From Bacteroidales bacterium (GTDB lineage Bacteria; Bacteroidota; Bacteroidia; Bacteroidales; UBA932), in assembly GCA_017472115.1 (NCBI GenBank), contig JAFUQW010000122.1, forward strand, positions 1 to 5,702: a stretch of 5,702 nucleotides of DNA, read 5' to 3'. The notes below the pieces were generated by a model. It saw only the letters and a program-made list of their open reading frames with translations. It searched no databases and was not told where the DNA came from. The position numbers were made by a program, and so were the translations under genes. Shown here piece after piece: positions 1 through 5,702 of this stretch; within the stretch, counting starts at the first letter, position 1, and every line of letters begins with the position of its first letter.

Positions 1-14
1 AATGATTTTCTCAT
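1..14 (-). CDS. Possible start of the next operon gene (5' fragment)
   Basis: An ATG at 14-12 on the minus strand opens a frame reading Met-Arg-Lys-Ser and then Phe or Leu before the window ends. A short Met followed by basic residues is how the neighbouring lipoproteins begin. The 19-nt gap after the stop of the preceding gene (34-36) matches the 17-25 nt spacing seen elsewhere in this operon. Only four full codons are visible, so the product cannot be identified and the call rests on position and start context. It could equally be a chance ATG in a 3' untranslated region. Confidence 0.4.
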
Positions 15-33
15 TGTTCTGCCGTTTTAATCT

Positions 34-1272
34 TTATTCAGGTATCGTCAATGTAACCACAGGAGAATCACCAAAGATAAGGAGCGGCTCTCCGTTGACA
101 TCCTCAGCTTCAAGTATGAACTGGACAGTCATGCCCGGCGCAGCCTGACACAAGAGAGGAACAAATGTGCTCAGGTCGAAGATTATTTCTGTCTGATGAT
201 AGATTTCTTCTCCGGTAAGCAATGGAGAATCAGCAAAATTCTTACATATCTCCGGGTCATTGATCAGGTCTATATAATCTTTTCCTCCATCTGTAATCTC
301 CGCTATGGCACCCTTGAAGTTATCGCTGACCTGAATTACGAACTTCTCAATACCTGCAGGCATCTTTATGGTCATCATGATCTTGGTGTCCATATCGATA
401 ACCAGTTCTTCAAATGTTTCATTTCCTTCCCACACGATGCTGTTGGCCGGCTTCACTTCCTCTTCATCCTCACCTTCCGATCCGTCGAAGTCAGGACGAT
501 CGACATAAGACTCGTCCATTCCGTCAACATAGATGTCATCATGCTCCTCCTTGAAAGTAGTTACCACGTCGATCGTTATTCCTCCGATCTCACCTGTAAC
601 CTTGGCGTCAAGTCTGATTATATGATGCTCCGCAGGCTGAGGATTCTTTACAAAATAAACAGCTGTCGCCTCAGTATTGTCGATGCTTCTGAAGCCTTTC
701 ACTTTCACTTCAAGTCCGCGGGCAAGGAAATATCCTGCCTTTCCGGCAGCAAAATCATCCTTTTCGGCATTTTTTGTCCAGACAAGCTCTCCGAGACCGT
801 TGGTCACAACCACTTCATAAGAAGCAAGTTCCTTCTTGAAATTGTCGGAAAGTTCGATCGTCACCTTGCAGTTGTAAGGAGTACATATGAGCTTGAGGTC
901 AGTAACCTCACCGGCCTTGATTTCAAACTCCTCATAGGCACGATATATAGGCTGGTCGAACGCTGCCGGCTCGGTAGCAGGAGAAGTTACCGTGATGGTA
1001 TAGCTTCCTGAACCGAGCTCTACCACATTTCCAAGAAACATTTCACCGTATTTTCCCGAAACAGGGGTCGGTCCTTCAATCACAACATCATAATTGGTGT
1101 AATCCGTATAATCGATTCCCGATTTGGTCTCGATTGTCACATAATCCGTAAGGTCTGTGACCGTAAAGGAAAGACTGCCTGTTCCTGCAGGTGTCTCAGT
1201 GTTCACATCAATACGATTGCAGGCTGCCAGAGAGAGGGCAATCATCATCGCTGAGAAAAGAATCTTTTTCAT
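34..1272 (-). CDS. DUF4493 domain-containing lipoprotein (412 aa)
   Basis: Predicted outer-membrane-anchored lipoprotein of unknown function. The chosen start (ATG at 1272-1270) gives MKKILFSAMMIALSLAAC, a short signal peptide with lipobox LAAC and lipidated Cys18. In-frame ATGs at 1290 and 1323 would lengthen the N-region, and the latter would overlap the upstream gene. Residues about 30-251 resemble DUF4493: GTGSLSF opening, a GSYTITVTSP strand, the AFDQPIY segment, then TPYNCKVTIELSDNF. An acidic linker follows (about 244-275, 14 Asp/Glu of 32). Residues about 279-412 form a second beta-rich module containing TIKMPAGIEKFVIQVS, also found in the upstream 767-aa protein. No catalytic motif is visible. 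The gene lies 25 nt after the upstream stop and is probably cotranscribed. The DUF4493 assignment is by pattern memory; a surface-structure or ligand-binding role is inference. Confidence 0.93.
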   Translation of the reverse strand: MKKILFSAMMIALSLAACNRIDVNTETPAGTGSLSFTVTDLTDYVTIETKSGIDYTDYTNYDVVIEGPTPVSGKYGEMFLGNVVELGSGSYTITVTSPATEPAAFDQPIYRAYEEFEIKAGEVTDLKLICTPYNCKVTIELSDNFKKELASYEVVVTNGLGELVWTKNAEKDDFAAGKAGYFLARGLEVKVKGFRSIDNTEATAVYFVKNPQPAEHHIIRLDAKVTGEIGGITIDVVTTFKEEHDDIYVDGMDESYVDRPDFDGSEGEDEEEVKPANSIVWEGNETFEELVIDMDTKIMMTIKMPAGIEKFVIQVSDNFKGAIAEITDGGKDYIDLINDPEICKNFADSPLLTGEEIYHQTEIIFDLSTFVPLLCQAAPGMTVQFILEAEDVNGEPLLIFGDSPVVTLTIPE

Positions 1273-1297
1273 ATGTTTTATCTTTATCATTATTCGG

Positions 1298-3601
1298 TTA
1301 ATAGGTAAGTTCCACATTGTCAACTCTCAAGACGGAGCCTATATGGGCGGTTTTCTGCGATCCCGCTATTTCCATTGATACAGCAGTCTTGACTCCGCCG
1401 CTGCTGCATGACTTGAAGCTGATGTAAATGCTCGCAGCCTTCGTCTCCTCATTCGAATAGAGGACAGGTATCTCGCATGCAGTCCACTCGGAAGCGGCCG
1501 CACCGTCAAGCTTTTCAGAACGTGCTATCTCATTTCCGTTCTTGTCATACAGAGCGATATTCACCACAAAGGTCTCATTATTGACCGGAGCATATCTGTA
1601 CATGAACTTCACAGATGTAGGACGGCTTGCGAATGCATGACCGTTCCTGACATGATTTCCGCTGTCATCTGCTGTACCGATCCATATCTCACCGGGAACA
1701 CTTGTTCCGACTGCCGTATCATCGGTATTGGCACTTCCGACGTTTATAGTATAGACCATAGCGGATTTCTCACCTTCCCACTTGTCTGTAGAATATGCCG
1801 TGCATGGGAAATTCTTGCAATAGTTCGAAGTCCATGCAGTGTGACCGTCAGGCATGGTCTTTTTGCTGTTTACAGCCCACCACGGATCGGTCTCGCCTTC
1901 CTTGTACGGAAGGTACCATTCCCTGTCATAATCATAGAACCATCCTGCCGGAGAGACATGCATCACTGTAGTATGATAATCCTCAAATCCCGGATTGCCG
2001 ACCTGAAGAATCTTTTCCGTGGTGACTTCCACCACTTCCGACATAAGATTAGGATTATTGTTATAGATGGTCCTGAAGTAATATTTCGTATCAGGCAGGA
2101 CATCAAGAGTACCGAAATCTATAACCGAATTGTCGGCCGACTCGAAGGTCTTGAGGTCGTTCCAGGTCTGACCGTCAGGGCTGACCTGAAGCATGAACAG
2201 CCTGCTGACACCTCTTGATACAGTGAGCTTTGGAGAGACGATCCTGTTTGCCCATACACGTCCTTCCGGAATCGAAAGGCTCTGTACGATAGGATAGGCT
2301 GTGGCTGTCAGGACCTCCTCGGTAATCTTTCCGACTTCATCCACGACCTTGACAGTGAATGTCGCAAGATTCCTTTCTACGGTCAGAGACGGATTCTTTT
2401 CATTGATCGTCGCGAACAGATCGGTCATGGTAAGATATGTCAATTTTCTCGAACCGAGCATATTGTCACCCCAGGAGAAGCCGGCAGCCCTGAGCTTTTC
2501 AAGATCAGCCATATCTTCGGCCTTAGGGTTGGCGAGGTCGAATTCCTTGCCGAGCGGAATATCGAATCCTTCCGCCTCCACAAGATATTCCGAATCGACC
2601 TTGAAGAAGAAATTCTGAAGTCCTCCACGTGCCACGACAGAGATTGTCGCACCGTTTCCGGTCTTGTCTCCTTCGACCACGGCATGATCACCGTCTATGA
2701 AGCCGGCCGCCACGACCTGCGGAGCATCCTGCGGAGCCCAGATTTCAGGAATCTCCACATCAGTCAATGTCTTTTCGATATTGTCGTCAGTCTTGATGTT
2801 GACATCAAGTCCTCCATGACGCGGATTGACAGAAAGATCGATGGTAAGATGATCGTTGGCGGCAACAGCTAAGGTATCCAGAGTCGCGAAACGCCATGAA
2901 TCCTCGTCACCGTACTCATACTGAGCCATGAACTGGATCTGCAGACTGTCGGTAGGCATCATATAGGCATCCTTGTCCTGATCCTTCTTGTAGCGGAGAA
3001 TCTGCTTGTATTTCTTGTTCGCGGCATTACCTGCAGTCGCACTTGTGTCGATGCGCGCAAGACGGACGAAATAGTCGTAGAACGATCCCGGAACCGACTC
3101 GTCAAAATTGACGGTGATCCTTACGTTCGAGACTTTAGCCTCCACTTCCACATATGTGATGTTCGGTTCATCGTTCTCGTTCCGGCCTCCGTCAACCGCA
3201 AATTCCTTTTCTGCAAGGAAATACGGCTTGTCAAACCCGCAGGCTGTCGAGTCACCATGAAAGGCGAGAAGCTTCCACTGTCCAGCATTGACACGGAATG
3301 TAGTATCCTTGGCCTCTTCGTATTTGCCGAAATACACGCGGTTCCATGTCTCGTTCTTGGACTTGTCCGTACGCTTGCCGAATTTGTACAGATCCACATA
3401 GAGACTGTCTGCATGCGGGACAAGAGATTCGTCGAGGCCTTCGGCTTTCGACTGGACGATCTGCAGACTCTCATCGACAGAAAGGCCTATCCTTAGGAGG
3501 CCTTCCCTCTCCTCTCCTGACGGGATGAGCTCGATCGGGCTCTCGACGCAGGAAGCCAGGATGAGTGCTGCTGCAAATGGTAAGAATCTTGATTTTTTCA
3601 T
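1298..3601 (-). CDS. DUF4493 and PCMD domain lipoprotein (767 aa)
   Basis: Large predicted surface lipoprotein. The signal peptide MKKSRFLPFAAALILASC carries lipobox LASC with Cys18. Four regions follow. Residues about 33-277 are DUF4493-like (GLLRIGLSV opening, NAGQWKLLAFHGD, CGFDKPYFLAEKEF, VSNVRITVNFDESV). Residues about 287-437 are a beta module with VVARGGLQNFFFKVDSEY. Residues about 447-528 look Fn3-like (QVSPDGQTWNDL, LPDTKYYFRTIY). Residues about 534-767 match the PCMD family ('putative carbohydrate metabolism domain'): VGNPGFEDYHT, DPWWAVNS, RPTSVKFMYRYAP and the terminal GSVLRVDNVELTY. Despite the family name, no enzymatic activity is evident; a carbohydrate-binding or structural beta-sandwich role is plausible but inferred. 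Residues C595 and C600 form a CX4C pair. The gene starts 24 nt after the fimbrillin-like gene, behind an AT-rich leader without a Shine-Dalgarno motif. It appears intact and full length. Confidence 0.95.
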   Translation of the reverse strand: MKKSRFLPFAAALILASCVESPIELIPSGEEREGLLRIGLSVDESLQIVQSKAEGLDESLVPHADSLYVDLYKFGKRTDKSKNETWNRVYFGKYEEAKDTTFRVNAGQWKLLAFHGDSTACGFDKPYFLAEKEFAVDGGRNENDEPNITYVEVEAKVSNVRITVNFDESVPGSFYDYFVRLARIDTSATAGNAANKKYKQILRYKKDQDKDAYMMPTDSLQIQFMAQYEYGDEDSWRFATLDTLAVAANDHLTIDLSVNPRHGGLDVNIKTDDNIEKTLTDVEIPEIWAPQDAPQVVAAGFIDGDHAVVEGDKTGNGATISVVARGGLQNFFFKVDSEYLVEAEGFDIPLGKEFDLANPKAEDMADLEKLRAAGFSWGDNMLGSRKLTYLTMTDLFATINEKNPSLTVERNLATFTVKVVDEVGKITEEVLTATAYPIVQSLSIPEGRVWANRIVSPKLTVSRGVSRLFMLQVSPDGQTWNDLKTFESADNSVIDFGTLDVLPDTKYYFRTIYNNNPNLMSEVVEVTTEKILQVGNPGFEDYHTTVMHVSPAGWFYDYDREWYLPYKEGETDPWWAVNSKKTMPDGHTAWTSNYCKNFPCTAYSTDKWEGEKSAMVYTINVGSANTDDTAVGTSVPGEIWIGTADDSGNHVRNGHAFASRPTSVKFMYRYAPVNNETFVVNIALYDKNGNEIARSEKLDGAAASEWTACEIPVLYSNEETKAASIYISFKSCSSGGVKTAVSMEIAGSQKTAHIGSVLRVDNVELTY

Positions 3602-3625
3602 TATTATATAAATTAACTATATCAA

Positions 3626-5566
3626 CTAATTTGTATATACTATCTTGATCTTATATAGTGAGGTATTATATGCACCCGGCTTTTGTTTTGAATAAAGCAT
3701 TGCACGAGTATCTGTGGTCAATGTAAACTTATCGCCACACTCTTTATAATTATCACTGCCATGACTCAGCTTATAGTGAGCTTCAACATACGAACCGCTG
3801 AAATCCGCCGAACCTTCCGATGATGAACAAGTCTTGATATAAACTCTTCTGTTGCTGGCCATTGTAGCAGCCAGGCATGCATCCAGACTTGTCTTTACAT
3901 TGATGTTATTGCCGTATGGAAGATGAAAAGACGGGGACCGTACAGCACCATCTCCGGTATATTGTACTCTCGGACTTGAATATTTAGCAGAAGCGATAAA
4001 CGTCCAACCCGGTGACCATTCTGTAGGATTGCTTGTAAAAACGCCCTCATACGGCAGTCCCGTAATATGGAACACTTTCTGCTTTTCAACAGTGACATTA
4101 CCTACCTTGATGCTCGCCGACATGGTATATCCCTGAAATTTAGAGCATGTCTTGTCTCCGAAAGAGGCTATGGTACTTGAATTAGCGACTCCGACGGAAG
4201 GATTGCTGACATCGATGACCGTCTTGTCTTCTCCGACAAGAGAATAAGAAAAGTCCGATATGACATCGGCCGCCACATTGGTCGAGACAGACAGTCCGGA
4301 AAGCAATGTATTGGCATGCAGGTTGGCGCCATCCACATTACCGGCCTTGTATTTGTCATATGAAGTGTTTCCGTTGATGTTGAGGACGATTCCGGGGCCG
4401 TTGATGGTCTTGGTAACCGCCTGATTTTCGAGAGAGACCGGTTTCCCGTACATATAATAATATGGAGTAAAGGTATATGCACCTGCTTCGAGGAATATAT
4501 TCCCCGCCGAGACATCCATGGTCACAGTGGAACCGGTTATCGCAGCCTTGGAGGAATATGTCCTTACCACATTTCCTTTTGCATCAGTCAATGTCGCGCC
4601 CCAGCTGTCTATAAGCTTGTCCGGCGATCCGGTCTTGCTCATCTTGAATGACACAGTGGTTCCTGTAAGAAGTCCGGCGTCATTTCGTGAATGAACGATG
4701 GTTAAATCCGAAGAAGTTACTGCAAACTGCTTGAATTCCCCGCTGATGGTGATCGGGATCTTCGCCCCTCTCTTGGATGAAAAATCATATCCTCCGGTAG
4801 TGCCGTCAGAAAAACTTTTCACAAAATAATTATCTTCAGTACCATCTGAACATACAAGAGAAAAGCCTTTCTCGAAATTGACAGGAGGCACGAAGATATA
4901 GGTCTTGCCCTCCTTCTGCACCGGAACGGTTATCTGAGTGACAGCCTCTGCAGGCTTCTCCATGGTATCATCTTCCGGATTGATTATGACAGGAGACAGG
5001 GGCTCTATCTCATTGCCGGCCAAAGATATATGTGTCACACCGGGAGTATCGACCGTGATTTCCAGGACCGCGCCAAGATGCTTCAGTCCCACAACCATTC
5101 CCTCCGGATCATACTCAGTCTTGCCATATAGAAAAGGCTTGTGACTTCCGTCCTGGGAAGAATAATTTGCCTTGACCGTCCCTTTGACAGCATCCACGGA
5201 CATGGTTTCTCCTGCAGGATGAGTGAAATAACATGACTTCGGTTCAGACCTGAGAGTCACGAAACCGGAAAATGATGCCTTGGAGCCATCTTCAGGGTCA
5301 ATATCAAAGACTTTCAATACGGACGTGGCTATCGTGTCGGAAACTTCTATTCCGGCTGTGACCGCCGTCAGCTGTATCCTGTCTTCGGCATTCCACAAAA
5401 GAGAATTTCCGCTCAGACCGATCCTGGTCATTTCATCCTGCGACACGGTGAGATTGACAGGATATTCCTGCATGATGTCCCGGTCTGAAGGCAGCATAGG
5501 TTCGATACCGGTGCATGCAATCATGACCGACGCAAGGACGACAGCCGCACAATATCTCAATTTCAT
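3626..5566 (-). CDS. Fimbrillin-like lipoprotein with C-terminal beta domains (646 aa)
   Basis: Predicted lipid-anchored surface protein. The start at 5566 gives MKLRYCAAVVLASVMIAC with Cys18, matching its two neighbours. A longer form from the ATG at 5587 would add MMTGETY and overlap the upstream stop. Residues about 40-278 resemble the fimbrillin (Mfa-like/FimA-like) N-domain: TRIGLSGNSLLWNAEDRI, then KASFSGFV, SCYFTHPAG, KPFLYGKTEYD and LKHLGAVLEITV. Two Ig-like or otherwise beta-rich regions follow (about 279-390 and 393-498). The motif HITGLPYEG (about 500-508) precedes a C-terminal domain of about 137 residues ending YKIKIVYTN, which I cannot name. The protein is longer than a typical 350-450 aa fimbrillin because of these additions. 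A fimbrial tip, anchor or accessory role is possible, as is a stand-alone adhesin. No catalytic residues are recognised. Confidence 0.92.
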   Translation of the reverse strand: MKLRYCAAVVLASVMIACTGIEPMLPSDRDIMQEYPVNLTVSQDEMTRIGLSGNSLLWNAEDRIQLTAVTAGIEVSDTIATSVLKVFDIDPEDGSKASFSGFVTLRSEPKSCYFTHPAGETMSVDAVKGTVKANYSSQDGSHKPFLYGKTEYDPEGMVVGLKHLGAVLEITVDTPGVTHISLAGNEIEPLSPVIINPEDDTMEKPAEAVTQITVPVQKEGKTYIFVPPVNFEKGFSLVCSDGTEDNYFVKSFSDGTTGGYDFSSKRGAKIPITISGEFKQFAVTSSDLTIVHSRNDAGLLTGTTVSFKMSKTGSPDKLIDSWGATLTDAKGNVVRTYSSKAAITGSTVTMDVSAGNIFLEAGAYTFTPYYYMYGKPVSLENQAVTKTINGPGIVLNINGNTSYDKYKAGNVDGANLHANTLLSGLSVSTNVAADVISDFSYSLVGEDKTVIDVSNPSVGVANSSTIASFGDKTCSKFQGYTMSASIKVGNVTVEKQKVFHITGLPYEGVFTSNPTEWSPGWTFIASAKYSSPRVQYTGDGAVRSPSFHLPYGNNINVKTSLDACLAATMASNRRVYIKTCSSSEGSADFSGSYVEAHYKLSHGSDNYKECGDKFTLTTDTRAMLYSKQKPGAYNTSLYKIKIVYTN

Positions 5567-5573
5567 GTATGTC

Positions 5574-5579
5574 TCACCT
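5574..5579 (-). promoter_or_regulatory. Shine-Dalgarno-like AGGTGA before the fimbrillin-like gene
   Basis: On the minus strand AGGTGA lies 7 nt upstream of the ATG at 5566 and is complementary to the conserved 3' end of 16S rRNA. Bacteroidota usually do not depend on Shine-Dalgarno motifs, so this may be chance. It nevertheless supports the start at 5566, which also gives a Cys18 signal peptide. The leaders of the other two complete genes in the window are AT-rich and lack such a motif. Confidence 0.4.
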
Positions 5580-5583
5580 GTCA

Positions 5584-5702
5584 TCATTTGTCTTCTTCTA
5601 CTTTTGCATCATTATAATCTTCAAGATCAAGTCCGGTCCCGACAGTGTCTTTCCTTCCGTTGACAATGAACTTGACGCCATCGGTGACAGTCACGGTTCC
5701 TG
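5584..5702 (-). CDS. C-terminal fragment of an unidentified upstream operon protein
   Basis: A minus-strand frame is open from the window edge (first full codon at 5700) through 38 codons to TGA at 5586-5584, followed directly by a second TGA. It reads GTVTVTDGVKFIVNGRKDTV, then a polar acidic tail ending in KVEEDK. The alternating hydrophobic pattern suggests final beta strands, as in the other proteins here. The other two minus-strand frames hit stops, and this frame runs in register to an ATGA junction with the next gene, which supports real coding. The fragment is too short to assign a family; another beta-rich surface protein is the natural guess from context only. Confidence 0.75.
   Translation of the reverse strand, partial: GTVTVTDGVKFIVNGRKDTVGTGLDLEDYNDAKVEEDK

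Noticed and set aside
1..33. Possible terminator after the 412-aa gene
   Set aside because: No stem-loop followed by a T-run is visible on the minus strand; instead there is a plausible next start codon, consistent with the operon continuing.
196..1011. A 271-codon plus-strand open frame opposite the 412-aa lipoprotein gene
   Set aside because: It lies wholly antisense to a gene with clear domain and signal-peptide evidence. Its translation has no recognisable domain or low-complexity logic, and it fits a codon-bias shadow.
1273..1323. Longer N-terminus for the 412-aa lipoprotein (starts at 1323 or 1290)
   Set aside because: The 1323 start overlaps the upstream coding end and adds a non-signal-like leader. 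The 1290 start (MIKIKH...) is possible, but the 1272 start gives a canonical MKK signal peptide with Cys18 like its neighbours.
1637..2218. A 193-codon plus-strand open frame inside the PCMD/Fn3-like region
   Set aside because: It is antisense to the well-supported 767-aa gene, with a Cys/Ile/Arg-rich translation typical of a reverse-frame shadow.
3602..3625. Possible internal promoter in the very AT-rich gap before the 767-aa gene
   Set aside because: The gap is only 24 nt and shows no convincing Bacteroidota -7 element (TAnnTTTG) at the proper distance from a -33 TTG. AT-rich leaders are normal for translation initiation in this phylum.

Overview
The window looks like part of a Bacteroidales (Bacteroidota) genome. 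The evidence is protein-family content: DUF4493, PCMD and fimbrillin-like lipoproteins, which are characteristic of this order. Start regions are also AT-rich and mostly lack Shine-Dalgarno motifs, and base composition is moderate. I cannot assign a genus.

Every supported gene lies on the minus strand, so the operon reads from high to low coordinates. In transcription order these are: (1) the C-terminal 38 codons of an unidentified protein (5584-5702, cut by the window edge); (2) a 646-aa fimbrillin-like lipoprotein with extra beta-sandwich regions (3626-5566); (3) a 767-aa lipoprotein with an N-terminal DUF4493 region, a middle 'GGI' beta domain, an Fn3-like segment and a C-terminal PCMD domain (1298-3601); (4) a 412-aa DUF4493 lipoprotein that repeats the first two modules of its neighbour but lacks the PCMD end (34-1272); (5) probably the first codons of another gene (1-14). 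Gaps are about 17-25 nt throughout. I see no internal promoter or terminator, so this is most simply one polycistronic transcript whose ends lie outside the window. No stretch over 300 bases is free of genes.

The three complete genes all encode short type II signal peptides with the lipidated cysteine at residue 18, so all three products should be lipid-anchored in the outer membrane. Together they look like a cell-surface operon. A fimbriae-like or multi-subunit adhesion or glycan-binding structure is a reasonable guess, but nothing in the sequence proves assembly or a ligand. I see no enzyme active site, RNA gene, mobile element, repeat array or CRISPR. The most useful leads are the module shared by the two DUF4493 proteins, the uncharacterised C-terminal domain of the fimbrillin-like protein, and the translationally coupled junction at its start.
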